A DNA stretch of 64,000 bases, taken from contig ONAD01000003.1 of assembly GCA_900315735.1 (NCBI GenBank), positions 62,001-126,000 of the forward strand, given 5' to 3'. The number at the start of each line of letters is the position of its first letter. Within the stretch, counting starts at the first letter, position 1. The translations under genes were made by a program, and so were the position numbers. The notes under the pieces are model-generated. The model worked only from the letters and a program-made list of their open reading frames with translations. It was not told the DNA's origin and did not search any database. This DNA is from an uncultured Lachnospiraceae bacterium (GTDB lineage Bacteria; Bacillota; Clostridia; Lachnospirales; Lachnospiraceae). Below, in pieces: positions 52,990 through 61,720 of this stretch.

Positions 52990-53667
52990 ATGAAAAATTT
53001 TCCAGAAGTAATGAAAACATCACCTTTTTTTGAAGGAATTGAACCGGAAGAGGAAGGTGCAATACTAAAGGGACTCAAAGCCCATAGGAAAACCTATGTA
53101 AAACAGGATTACATCCTTCATTTTGGAGAGAAGGTAAAAGAGATGGGATTACTTCTTTCCGGTGCACTTTTAATTGTGCAGGAAGACTTCTGGGGCAACC
53201 GGAATCTGATTGCAAGGATTGGACCGGGAGATGTCTTTGCAGAGACTTTTGCCTGTGTGCAGAAACAGAATATAAATGTAAGTGTAATTGCAGAGGAAGA
53301 TTCTGCGGTACTATGGCTGGATATCAGGAATATTCTGGTGGACAGGGAAAAAATAGAAAACTGGAAAGTTAAACTGCTTCGGAATTTATTGGAGAATATG
53401 GCAGAAAAGAATCTTAGGTTTAATGAAAAATTAACCCATATGGGAAAGCGCAATACCAGGGAAAAGTTATTATCCTATCTGTCGGCAGAAGCGCAGAAGC
53501 ATGGAACATCAGAGTTTGATATTCCATTTTCCAGACAGCAGCTTGCAGACTATCTTTCGGTAGAACGAAGTGCAATGTCAACAGAACTTGGAAAATTAAG
53601 AGATGAGGGACTGCTTTCTTTTCGTAAGAATCATTTCATCCTGAATAAGGATGCATACCTGCAATAG
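52990..53667 (+). CDS. Crp/Fnr family transcriptional regulator
   Basis: 225 aa: N-terminal cyclic-nucleotide-type beta roll (residues about 15-125, with GLLLSGALLIVQEDFWGNRN and GPGDVFAETFACVQK), dimer helix, and C-terminal winged helix with FDIPFSRQQLADYLSVERSA. The Fnr-type four-cysteine N-terminal cluster motif is absent (only one Cys near 95), and the cAMP-contact arginine/serine pair is not evident. The signal is unknown. It is divergent from the ferredoxin-like gene and upstream of a two-component system in the same direction (gap 11 bp to the kinase). Confidence 0.92.
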   Translation: MKNFPEVMKTSPFFEGIEPEEEGAILKGLKAHRKTYVKQDYILHFGEKVKEMGLLLSGALLIVQEDFWGNRNLIARIGPGDVFAETFACVQKQNINVSVIAEEDSAVLWLDIRNILVDREKIENWKVKLLRNLLENMAEKNLRFNEKLTHMGKRNTREKLLSYLSAEAQKHGTSEFDIPFSRQQLADYLSVERSAMSTELGKLRDEGLLSFRKNHFILNKDAYLQ

Positions 53668-53678
53668 GAGGAACAAAT

Positions 53679-54989
53679 ATGCCTTGGATTAATATATTTC
53701 ATATATCGTTAGAAACATGGGGCTGTTTCTTTTGTATTATTTTTATTATATGTATGGTATTCAGCCATGAATTTGAAAGCAAAAAACGTACTATCTTAAT
53801 TGCTCTTCTTGGAGTAGCAGCTTTTCTTTTATTTATGGATGCACTTGCCTGGGCATTTCGCGGTTATCCGGGAAATGTGGGATACTGGATGGTTCGTATT
53901 AGTAATTTTTGTGTATTTGAAGCCAGTGACCTTATGTTTATTTTTTTTCATGCTTATGTGTGGTGCCAGATTTTTGAACAGACAGAAAAAAAGGAAGCAC
54001 CGGTGCGGGTCTGGCTGGGATATCTGATTGGAACGATTGGGATGCTTATCGTGCTTATATCACAGTTTACTGACTTTTATTATTATTTTGATGTGAATAA
54101 CTTTTATCATCGGAATGTCTGGTATCCAATTGCACTGATTATTCCATTATCCGGAATGCTTTTGGATTTATCCCTGATTATCCAGTATCGCAGAAAGATA
54201 AAAAAGGGTATTCTGATTTCCATGCTGTCATACATAATATTGCCAATCATTTCGGTGGTTTTACTGTTTTTCTACTATGGCATTTCCCTGACTAATATAG
54301 CAATGACACTATCGGTAATTTTTATGTTTATTGCGGCAAATATTGAACAGAGCAGGGAACTTCTACGGAAAGAAAAAGAAATGTCAGAGATGCAGACCAA
54401 AATGATGTTATCCCAGATTGGTCCGCATTTTATCTATAATACCCTGACTGCAATCAAACATTTATGCCGGACAAATCCGGAGATGGCGGCAGAAACCGTG
54501 GATGAATTTGCGGTATATTTAAGGGGAAATATAGATTCCCTGACGCAGAAAAAGAAAATTATGTTTACACAGGAACTGAATCATGTCAGAAATTATCTTT
54601 CAATAGAGAAGAAACGGTTTGGTGACCGTATTCAGGTGGAATATGATATAGAAGAAAAAGACTTTATGATACCGGCACTGACACTGCAGCCATTGGTAGA
54701 AAATGCAGTAAAGCATGGTATTACCAAAAAAGAAAATGGAGGAACCATCCATATCAGCAGCAGAGCGGTAGAACAGGGGTACGAAGTAATCATTGATGAT
54801 GATGGTGTAGGATATAAGCCATCAGATGATGATAAGATACATACAGGAATCAGTAATGTTTCCGGCAGATTGAAGAGTATGTCGGATGGAACTCTTTCGA
54901 TAAGCAATCGTGCAGAAGGAGGAACTCATGTAGTTATTTTCATACCGGCAGAACATTATACAAAATCTCCAAAGAAAGCAGGAAAATAG
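53679..54989 (+). CDS. Sensor histidine kinase, LytS/YesM-like (HisKA_5/PF06580 type)
   Basis: 436 aa. About seven membrane helices in residues 1-225, a short coiled coil (LLRKEKEMSEMQTKMM), then the phosphoacceptor box QIGPHFIYNTLTAIKHL (His near 249) and an ATPase domain with LQPLVENAVKHGI (N box, about 325-337) and IDDDGVGY (G1). The membrane region holds no large extracellular domain, so it may sense something within the membrane. The cognate response regulator starts 3 bp downstream. Confidence 0.9.
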   Translation: MPWINIFHISLETWGCFFCIIFIICMVFSHEFESKKRTILIALLGVAAFLLFMDALAWAFRGYPGNVGYWMVRISNFCVFEASDLMFIFFHAYVWCQIFEQTEKKEAPVRVWLGYLIGTIGMLIVLISQFTDFYYYFDVNNFYHRNVWYPIALIIPLSGMLLDLSLIIQYRRKIKKGILISMLSYIILPIISVVLLFFYYGISLTNIAMTLSVIFMFIAANIEQSRELLRKEKEMSEMQTKMMLSQIGPHFIYNTLTAIKHLCRTNPEMAAETVDEFAVYLRGNIDSLTQKKKIMFTQELNHVRNYLSIEKKRFGDRIQVEYDIEEKDFMIPALTLQPLVENAVKHGITKKENGGTIHISSRAVEQGYEVIIDDDGVGYKPSDDDKIHTGISNVSGRLKSMSDGTLSISNRAEGGTHVVIFIPAEHYTKSPKKAGK

Positions 54990-54992
54990 AAG

Positions 54993-55781
54993 ATGAAGAT
55001 ATTGATTGTTGATGATGAACAGATGGCATTAGAAGACGCAAAAGATGTGGCAGAAAAGGTACAGCCGGAAGCAGAAATTTTTGGTGTAAACACCTGTAGC
55101 AGAGCCTTGGAAATAGCAGAGAGGGAAAAACCGGATGTTGCTCTTCTTGACATTGAGATGCCAGGGATGAATGGGCTGGAACTGGCAAAGCGGTTAAAGG
55201 AAATCTATGATTCCATAAATATTATATTTGTCACAGCATATTCGGAGTATGCGTTGGAGGCTTTTTCCGTATATGCCAGCGGATATCTGATGAAACCACT
55301 TCAGAAGGAAAAGTTAAAGCATGCATTTGAAAATCTCCGTTATCCGGTAACATATAAAAAAGGAATTTTAAGGGTGCAGTGCTTTGGAAATTTCGAAGTG
55401 TTTTATAAGGATGAGCCGGTGGCTTTTGCAAGAAATAAAGCAAAGGAATTATTTGCTTACCTTGTGGACCGAAAGGGAGCTTCCGTGAATACGGCAGAAT
55501 TATGTTCCATACTGTGGGAGGACTCTGTGAAATCTGAAAAAAACAGACATTATCTTAGAAACCTTGTGGCAGATTTAAAAAAGGCATTGCATGAATGCAA
55601 AGCAGATGATGTTTTCCTTTATAAAAGAAATCAGTTTGCTATTGATCCGGAAAAAATTGAATGTGATTATTATCATTTCCTGCGGCATGATGTGGCGGCA
55701 ATCAACAGCTATCATGGAGAATATATGAAACAGTACAGCTGGGCAGAATTTTCTATTCCGCAGCTTGAAAACCTCTCTTGA
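54993..55781 (+). CDS. Response regulator with SARP/OmpR-like DNA-binding domain
   Basis: 262 aa. Receiver domain at residues 1-115: MKILIVDDEQMALED (acidic pair), ALLDIEMPGMNGLELA with the phospho-Asp near residue 53, and YLMKPLQKEKL with the conserved Lys. The C-terminal part (about 125-255) begins LRVQCFGNFEVFYKDEPVAF followed by RNKAKELFAYLVDRKGA, a winged helix of the SARP/Trans_reg_C kind rather than the LytTR domain usual with LytS-type kinases. The kinase gene ends 3 bp upstream. Confidence 0.9.
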   Translation: MKILIVDDEQMALEDAKDVAEKVQPEAEIFGVNTCSRALEIAEREKPDVALLDIEMPGMNGLELAKRLKEIYDSINIIFVTAYSEYALEAFSVYASGYLMKPLQKEKLKHAFENLRYPVTYKKGILRVQCFGNFEVFYKDEPVAFARNKAKELFAYLVDRKGASVNTAELCSILWEDSVKSEKNRHYLRNLVADLKKALHECKADDVFLYKRNQFAIDPEKIECDYYHFLRHDVAAINSYHGEYMKQYSWAEFSIPQLENLS

Positions 55782-55803
55782 GAAATTGTATTGAATTCAA
55801 AAC

Positions 55804-55831
55804 TTGATTTTTATTTAAAAGAGGGTACAAT
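55804..55831 (+). promoter_or_regulatory. Sigma-A promoter of pta
   Basis: TTGATT (55804-55809), 16-bp spacer, TACAAT (55826-55831), about 45 bp before the start. Confidence 0.6.
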
Positions 55832-55876
55832 TATATGCAGTTAAAATAATACATAATAAATAGAGGAGAGAAAGAC

Positions 55877-56860
55877 ATGTTTGGTTTTGGTCAACTGATT
55901 GATATTTTAAAGAAAAGCCCAAAGAAAATCGTATTTACAGAGGGAAATGACCCGAGAATTTTAGAGGCAGCATCCCGTCTGCTGGCAAGCAATTTCTTAA
56001 GCCCGATTCTGGTTGGAAATGAAGCTGAGATTCAGAAAGCAGCAGAGGAAAGCGGATTTAATATTCGTGGAGCCAAGATTATCGACCCATTACATTTCGA
56101 AAAATTTGATGAGATGGTTACCATGTTCTGTGAATTAAGAAAGAGCAAAGGTGTAACACCGGAGCAGGCAAAAGGAATTCTTTCACAGGCAAATTATTTT
56201 GGAACCATGTTAGTAAAAATGGGATATGCAGATGCACTGTTAGGTGGAGCTACCTATTCTACAGCAGATACTGTTCGTCCTGCATTACAGTTAATTAAGA
56301 CAAAACCTGGTAACAGCATTGTATCATCCTGCTTTATTCTGGTACGTCCTTCTGCAACTGGTGAGAACGAAGTACTGGCAATGGCTGACTGTGCAATCAA
56401 CATTCATCCGACAGAAGATGAACTGGTTGAGATTGCAGGAGAAGCAGCAGAGTGTGCAAAGATTTTCGGCGTAGATCCTAAGGTAGCATTCTTAAGCTAT
56501 TCTACATTAGGTTCCGGAAAGGGCGAAGATGTAGACAAGATGCGTAATGCAGCACATAAGACAAGAGAAAAATATCCGGAGCTTCCAATCGAAGGAGAGC
56601 TTCAGTTTGATGCAGCTGTATCTCCAAGAGTTGCACGTACCAAATGTCCGGATTCCAAAGTAGCAGGTCATGCAAATACCTTTATTTTCCCGGATATCAA
56701 TGCCGGAAATATCGGATACAAGATTGCACAGCGTCTTGGTAACTTCGATGCATACGGACCAATCCTTCTTGGTTTAAATGCACCAATCAATGACTTATCC
56801 CGTGGATGTAATGCATCAGAAGTATATTCCATGGCAATTATTACAGCTGCATTAGCTTAA
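55877..56860 (+). CDS. pta: Phosphate acetyltransferase
   Basis: Interconverts acetyl-CoA and acetyl phosphate in acetate formation. 327 aa, the short single-domain bacterial type. KIVFTEGNDPRILEAASRLL at the start, ANYFGTMLVKMGYADALLGG, and PVARTKCPDSKVAGHANTFI-like block near the C terminus (residues about 255-275: SPRVARTKCPDSKVAGHAN) are family signatures. Phosphotransbutyrylase is a relative but the length and motifs favour Pta. The usual partner ackA does not follow; a GreA-type gene comes 25 bp later. Confidence 0.94.
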   Translation: MFGFGQLIDILKKSPKKIVFTEGNDPRILEAASRLLASNFLSPILVGNEAEIQKAAEESGFNIRGAKIIDPLHFEKFDEMVTMFCELRKSKGVTPEQAKGILSQANYFGTMLVKMGYADALLGGATYSTADTVRPALQLIKTKPGNSIVSSCFILVRPSATGENEVLAMADCAINIHPTEDELVEIAGEAAECAKIFGVDPKVAFLSYSTLGSGKGEDVDKMRNAAHKTREKYPELPIEGELQFDAAVSPRVARTKCPDSKVAGHANTFIFPDINAGNIGYKIAQRLGNFDAYGPILLGLNAPINDLSRGCNASEVYSMAIITAALA

Positions 56861-56885
56861 GCTGTTAGAATGAAAAGGTGACGGT

Positions 56886-57386
56886 ATGCATAACGAATTA
56901 ACACAAAGTGATATCAAGAAGATGGAAGAAGAAATTGAATATCGGAAATTAGTGGTACGAAAGAATGCAATCCGTGCTGTGCAGGAAGCAAGAGAACAGG
57001 GTGACTTAAGTGAAAACTTCGAGTATTATGCCGCCAAGAAAGATAAGAATAAAAACGAAAGCAGAATTCGTTATTTAGAGCGTATGATTCGTACCGCAGT
57101 AGTGGTATCAGATGATTCCAAAGAAGATGAGGTAGGCATCAATAATACGGTGACGGTTTATATTGAAGAAGACGATATGGAAGAATCCTTCAAATTAGTG
57201 ACCACCATGCGTGGCAATTCTCTGAAAGGATTAATCAGTATCGAATCTCCTATGGGTAAAGCAGTGCTTGGCCATAAGGTAGGAGACCGTGTCAGTGTAA
57301 AGGTAAATGACGATTACAGTTACGATGTCATTATCCGTAAGATTGATAATACCGGAGAAGAGAACGAGAAAATCCGAAGCTTCTAA
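56886..57386 (+). CDS. GreA/GreB family transcription elongation factor
   Basis: 166 aa. N-terminal coiled coil (about residues 5-80) with AREQGDLSENFEYYAAKKDKN, where the acidic tip D/E pair that works in the RNA polymerase secondary channel is present (GDLSEN). C-terminal FKBP-like domain with ISIESPMGKAVLGHKVGDRV. It would rescue backtracked polymerase. It is linked to pta, an uncommon neighbour. A second greA elsewhere in the genome is possible; this one may be a paralog. Confidence 0.9.
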   Translation: MHNELTQSDIKKMEEEIEYRKLVVRKNAIRAVQEAREQGDLSENFEYYAAKKDKNKNESRIRYLERMIRTAVVVSDDSKEDEVGINNTVTVYIEEDDMEESFKLVTTMRGNSLKGLISIESPMGKAVLGHKVGDRVSVKVNDDYSYDVIIRKIDNTGEENEKIRSF

Positions 57387-57429
57387 AAGAATAATAAGAA
57401 TAAGAACCCGAAACGGTTTCAATAAGACG

Positions 57430-57473
57430 AGAAGAGGTCTGTAAAAGATAATCCTTTTGCAGACCTCTTCTTG
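57430..57473 (+). terminator. Rho-independent terminator after the GreA-type gene
   Basis: AGAAGAGGTCTG near 57430 pairs with CAGACCTCTTCT near 57461-57472, with inner TAAAA/TTTTG pairing; TTGTATATTTT follows. Confidence 0.75.
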
Positions 57474-57529
57474 TATATTTTGCACAAATTGAAGGATGAA
57501 TTTTTGTGAATGAAAATGACGGATTGTGA

Positions 57530-57558
57530 TTGACTATGACTGATTATGAACGTATAAT
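57530..57558 (+). promoter_or_regulatory. Sigma-A promoter of the fructose operon with possible DeoR operators
   Basis: TTGACT (57530-57535), 17-bp spacer, TATAAT (57553-57558). Around the -35 box runs a series of near-direct repeats (TGATTGACTATGA, TGACTGATTATGA; also GTGAATGAAAATGA upstream), the arrangement expected for a DeoR-type repressor such as FruR. Confidence 0.75.
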
Positions 57559-57598
57559 AAAACCATAGAAAGCAGAAAATATGACTGGGAGGGATGAT

Positions 57599-58348
57599 AT
57601 GCTGACAGAGGAAAGATATGGAAAAATCCTTTCTATACTGGAAGAACAGGGCAGTGTAAAGGTAACTGAACTGATGCAGCTTTTAGATGCTTCTGAGTCA
57701 ACGGTGCGAAGAGACTTGAACGCTTTGGATGAAAACGGAAAACTTTTGAAGGTTCATGGCGGAGCAATTTTAAGAGGAACGGTATTTCATACACAGGATG
57801 ATGATGTGCCGTTGCGAAGAAACATGCATCGTGATGAGAAGGCAATCATAGCAAAGTATGCATCATCCTTAATTACAGCAGATGATTTTATTTATCTGGA
57901 TGCAGGAACCACAACAGACTGTATGATAGACTTTATGGATGTGAAGCCATCCTGTGTGGTAACCAATGCAGTAGCCCATGCAAAACGGCTCTCTGAACTG
58001 GGATGTGAGGTTTATATCATCGGCGGCGAGTTTAAAGCATCCACAGAAGCTGTGGTAGGTGCTGAGGCAGTGGAGTCCTTGGATAAATATAATTTTACAA
58101 AAGGTTTTTTTGGAACCAATGGAATTAATGTGGAAAAAGGATATACCACACCGGATGTCAAAGAAGCCATGGTAAAGAAGAAAGCAATGGCAAATTGTAG
58201 CCAGTGTTATATCCTGGGAGATAAGAGCAAATTTGCACAGATATCCAGTGTGACATTTGCACCATTTGCTTCGGCAGATGTGATAACGACAGGTCTTACC
58301 TTAGAAACTTATCGGAAGTATAAAAATATAAAGGAGGTGGAAGAATGA
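57599..58348 (+). CDS. fruR: DeoR family repressor of the fructose operon
   Basis: 249 aa from ATG 57599 (GGGAGG upstream). DeoR HTH at the N terminus: ERYGKILSILEEQGSVKVTE, then LLDASESTVRRDLNALDENG. The C-terminal effector domain holds YLDAGTTTDCMID and FFGTNGINVEKGYTTPDVKEA-type sugar phosphate loop residues (about 175-195). It is expected to respond to fructose 1-phosphate. Its stop overlaps the fruK start (ATGA), so the repressor belongs to the operon it controls. Confidence 0.93.
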   Translation: MLTEERYGKILSILEEQGSVKVTELMQLLDASESTVRRDLNALDENGKLLKVHGGAILRGTVFHTQDDDVPLRRNMHRDEKAIIAKYASSLITADDFIYLDAGTTTDCMIDFMDVKPSCVVTNAVAHAKRLSELGCEVYIIGGEFKASTEAVVGAEAVESLDKYNFTKGFFGTNGINVEKGYTTPDVKEAMVKKKAMANCSQCYILGDKSKFAQISSVTFAPFASADVITTGLTLETYRKYKNIKEVEE

Positions 58349-59259
58349 TTTATACCGTAACTTTTAATCCGTCACTGGATTATGTGGTGGATGTAAAAAA
58401 CTTCAAAACCGGTCAGGTAAATCGTACTGAGCAGGAGAAGATGTTCCCGGGAGGAAAAGGAATCAACGTATCAATTGTACTGAATCATCTGGGACTAAAG
58501 AGCACCGCCTGGGGTTTTTTAGCTGGCTTTACCGGAGAAGAAATCAGCAAGCGTCTGGATGAAGAGGGTGTAAATACCGATTTCATTCAGGTGGAGGAAG
58601 GAATATCGAGAATTAATGTGAAGCTTCGGTCCACAGAAGAAACAGAAATCAATGGTCAGGGTCCGATGATTCGTAATACAGATATTGAAAAGCTTTATGC
58701 AAAATTAGATACTTTAAAGGCCGGTGATGTGCTGGTACTGGCAGGAAGTATACCGGATGTTATGCCGCAGTCCATCTATATGGACATCATGAAATATCTG
58801 GAAGGAAAGGATGTCATGATTGCAGTGGATGCAACCAGAGACCTTTTGGCAAATGTGCTTCCGCTTCATCCATTCCTGATTAAACCGAATAATCATGAAT
58901 TAGGACAGTTATTCGGTGTGACAATCAGCAGCAAAGAGGATGTAAAGAAATATGCCGCCAAACTGCAGGAGCAGGGTGCAAGAAATGTCCTTGTTTCCAT
59001 GGCAGGTGATGGAGCAGTGCTTTTGACAGAAGATGGAGAAGCTTATGAGAGCGAAGCTCCAAAAGGAAAAGTAAAGAATTCTGTAGGTGCAGGAGACTCC
59101 ATGGTGGCAGGTTTCCTGGCAGGATATTTAGAGCATAAGGATTATGCACAGGCGTTTAAGATGGGGGTCTGTACCGGAAGTGCCAGCGCATTTTCAGAAG
59201 AACTTGCAACCAGAGAAGAAGTAGAACAATTATTAAAGAATCATGCATTTTCATTTTAA
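58345..59259 (+). CDS. fruK: 1-phosphofructokinase
   Basis: PfkB family kinase that turns fructose 1-phosphate into fructose 1,6-bisphosphate. 304 aa. YTVTFNPSLDYVVDVKNF at the start, PGGKGINVSIVLNHLG (signature 1, about residues 36-51), GPMIRNTDIEKLY, and NSVGAGDSMVAGFLAGY with the catalytic Asp near 252 (signature 2). It lies between fruR (4-bp overlap) and fruA (17-bp gap). Confidence 0.96.
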   Translation: MIYTVTFNPSLDYVVDVKNFKTGQVNRTEQEKMFPGGKGINVSIVLNHLGLKSTAWGFLAGFTGEEISKRLDEEGVNTDFIQVEEGISRINVKLRSTEETEINGQGPMIRNTDIEKLYAKLDTLKAGDVLVLAGSIPDVMPQSIYMDIMKYLEGKDVMIAVDATRDLLANVLPLHPFLIKPNNHELGQLFGVTISSKEDVKKYAAKLQEQGARNVLVSMAGDGAVLLTEDGEAYESEAPKGKVKNSVGAGDSMVAGFLAGYLEHKDYAQAFKMGVCTGSASAFSEELATREEVEQLLKNHAFSF

Positions 59260-59276
59260 AAAAAGGAGGAAGGTAT

Positions 59277-61187
59277 ATGAGAATCAGAGATTTGCTGGCA
59301 CCGGAAAGCATTCAGTTGAATGGCTCAGCAACCGGAAAGGAAGATGTATTAAACCAGATGGTTTCCCTGATGGTAAAGAGTGGAAAAATTGCAGATGAAG
59401 AGACTTACCGGAAAGGAGTCTTTGCAAGAGAGGAAGAGAGTACTACTGGAATTGGAGAAGGCATTGCAATTCCTCATTGTAAATCAGCAGCAGTAAAGAA
59501 ACCGGGATTAAGCGCAATGGTATTAAAGGATGGGGTAGATTTTGAGGCCTTAGATGGAGAGAAGGTTCATTTAATCTTCTTAATTGCAGCACCGGACACA
59601 GAAGACAATGTACATCTTGACGTATTAAGCCGTCTTTCCGTCCTTTTGATGGATGAGAATTTCACCAATGGATTAAAGCAGGCTGCTTCGGTAGAAGAAT
59701 TCTTAAAAGTTATTGACGAAGCAGAGTCTGAGAAGGAAGAAAAAGAAGAACAGAAGGAAGCAGAAGTAAAAGCACCGGAAGAAAATCAGAAAAAAATTCT
59801 TGCAGTAACCGGATGTCCGACTGGAATCGCCCATACATATATGGCGGCAGAAAGTCTGGAAAAGAAAGCAGCAGAATTAGGATGCTTTATTAAGGTGGAA
59901 ACAAGAGGTTCCGGCGGAGCTAAAAATGTGCTTACTGCAAAAGAAATTGAAGAAGCAGACTGCATTATTGTTGCAGCCGATACTAAAGTTCCAATGGATC
60001 GGTTTGCCGGAAAACCGGTTATCATTTGTCAGGTTTCCGATGGAATCAGTAAAGCAGATAAATTATTACAGCGTGCTATGGCAAAGGATGCACCGATTTA
60101 TAAAGGCAGTGGTGAAGCATCAGAAAGTGAAAGCATGGGTGGAGAAAGCTTTGGACATAGAATTTATAAACATCTGATGAATGGTGTTTCACATATGCTT
60201 CCATTCGTTGTCGGTGGTGGTATTATGATTGCCATTGCATTCTTGATTGACAGTCTTGGTGTAGACCTTGCTTCACTTCCGGCAGATGAGCGTGCTAACT
60301 TTGGTACGATTCTTCCGGCAGCAGCATTCTTTAAGTCTATCGGAGGTCTTGCATTTGGCTTTATGCTTCCGGTATTGGCAGGCTATATTGCCATGAGTAT
60401 TGCAGACCGTCCGGGACTGGTAGTAGGTTTCGTTGGCGGAGCAATTGCAGCAAATGGAAAATCAGGCTTTCTTGGAGCTTTGGTAGCAGGATTTGCGGCA
60501 GGTCTTATCATCCAGTTATTAAAGAAAATCTTTGAAAAACTGCCGAAGGGCTTAGATGGATTAAAACCGGTTTTATTGTATCCGCTGCTTGGTGTACTGT
60601 TGATAGGAGCATTGATGACCTTTATCATAGAGCCGCCGGTTGGAGCTTTAAATACTGCAATTAACACCGGACTGGCACATATGAATGGTGTAAGCTCTGT
60701 ATTGCTGGGAGCCCTGGTAGCTGGTATGATGGCTGTGGATATGGGCGGTCCTGTAAATAAGGCAGCATATGTATTCGGAGCAGCCTCCATTGCTGCAGGA
60801 AACTATAATATTATGGCAGCTGTTATGATTGGCGGTATGGTACCACCAATTGCCATTGCACTTGGAACCTTATTTTTCAAAAATAAATTTACAGCAGAAG
60901 AAAGAAAAGCCGGACCGACAAATTTTATCATGGGATTATCTTTTATTACAGAAGGAGCAATACCATTTGCAGCAGCAGATCCACTGCGTGTGATTCCGGC
61001 CTGTGTGGTAGGTTCTGCAATCGCAGGAGCAATGTCTATGGCATTTAACTGTACACTGATGGCACCTCATGGTGGAATTTTCGTATTCTTAGTAATGGGT
61101 AATGCAATCTGGTATCTTTTATCATTAATTGTAGGTTCAGCAGTATCTTGTCTACTTTTAGGATTGTTAAAAAAGAAGATTGTATGA
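59277..61187 (+). CDS. fruA: Fructose PTS permease EIIABC
   Basis: 636 aa with all three fructose PTS domains in one chain: IIA at residues about 1-150 with GEGIAIPHCKSAAV (phospho-His near 64), an acidic linker, IIB at about 170-270 with AVTGCPTGIAHTYMAAESL (phospho-Cys near 178), and IIC membrane domain from about 295 with GGGIMIAIAFLIDSLG and GFMLPVLAGYIAMSIADRPG. It imports fructose and phosphorylates it at C1. Phosphate comes from HPr, whose gene follows at 61297. Confidence 0.96.
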   Translation: MRIRDLLAPESIQLNGSATGKEDVLNQMVSLMVKSGKIADEETYRKGVFAREEESTTGIGEGIAIPHCKSAAVKKPGLSAMVLKDGVDFEALDGEKVHLIFLIAAPDTEDNVHLDVLSRLSVLLMDENFTNGLKQAASVEEFLKVIDEAESEKEEKEEQKEAEVKAPEENQKKILAVTGCPTGIAHTYMAAESLEKKAAELGCFIKVETRGSGGAKNVLTAKEIEEADCIIVAADTKVPMDRFAGKPVIICQVSDGISKADKLLQRAMAKDAPIYKGSGEASESESMGGESFGHRIYKHLMNGVSHMLPFVVGGGIMIAIAFLIDSLGVDLASLPADERANFGTILPAAAFFKSIGGLAFGFMLPVLAGYIAMSIADRPGLVVGFVGGAIAANGKSGFLGALVAGFAAGLIIQLLKKIFEKLPKGLDGLKPVLLYPLLGVLLIGALMTFIIEPPVGALNTAINTGLAHMNGVSSVLLGALVAGMMAVDMGGPVNKAAYVFGAASIAAGNYNIMAAVMIGGMVPPIAIALGTLFFKNKFTAEERKAGPTNFIMGLSFITEGAIPFAAADPLRVIPACVVGSAIAGAMSMAFNCTLMAPHGGIFVFLVMGNAIWYLLSLIVGSAVSCLLLGLLKKKIV

Positions 61188-61193
61188 TATAAT
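61164..61193 (+). promoter_or_regulatory. Possible internal promoter for the HPr gene
   Basis: TTGTTA (61164-61169), 18-bp spacer, TATAAT (61188-61193), at the end of fruA. It would allow HPr expression apart from the fructose operon. Confidence 0.4.
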
Positions 61194-61296
61194 AAATGAT
61201 GTCATCACGAATAGTGAGCGGAGCGAGTCAATATACTTGCAAATTAAAACTATGGTATAAAAAACGGAAAAAATATAACTTTTTAGGAGGAAGAAC

Positions 61297-61554
61297 ATGA
61301 AGGAATTTACTTACACAATCACAGATGAGCAGGGAATCCATGCAAGACCAGCAGGATTACTGGTAAAGGAAGCTGCAGGATTTGCAAGTGCGATTACCAT
61401 TGAAAAGGATGGTAAGAAAGTAGATGCAAAGAGAATCCTTGGCGTTATGGGTCTGGGAGCTAAGAAAGGTGCAGAAATTACACTTCGTGCCGAAGGCGAA
61501 GATGAGGATGCTGCAATTGCAAAATTAAGTGCATTCTTACAGGAAAATCTGTAA
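61297..61554 (+). CDS. HPr phosphocarrier protein with His15 but without the regulatory Ser46
   Basis: 85 aa. DEQGIHARPAGLLVKEAAGF contains the active His15 and Arg17, so it can carry phosphate from enzyme I to EIIA. The regulatory loop reads DAKRILGVMGLGAKKGAEI: aligned with Bacillus HPr, Ser46 is Arg and Ser52 is Gly. It therefore cannot be phosphorylated by HPr kinase at the usual site. AGGAGG is 9 nt before the start. It lies 109 bp after fruA. Together with the histidine-less paralog at 2460-2690 it suggests divided roles. Confidence 0.92.
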   Translation: MKEFTYTITDEQGIHARPAGLLVKEAAGFASAITIEKDGKKVDAKRILGVMGLGAKKGAEITLRAEGEDEDAAIAKLSAFLQENL

Positions 61555-61655
61555 AACCAGGAAAAAATATCAGAGCTGGGATGCTTTTCAGGGAAGACAT
61601 TCTCAGATACTTACATGAATTTGTCACAGGCATCTTCTTATCGGATGTCTGTCCA

Positions 61656-61695
61656 AAAAGGACCTGCCACTTATCAAGCGGCAGGTCCTTTTATA
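61656..61695. terminator. Bidirectional terminator after HPr
   Basis: AAAAGGACCTGCC (61656-61668) pairs with GGCAGGTCCTTTT (61680-61692); it also faces the end of the convergent membrane protein gene. Confidence 0.85.
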
Positions 61696-61720
61696 CATGT
61701 CTGTATTCTTGTGAATTCCT

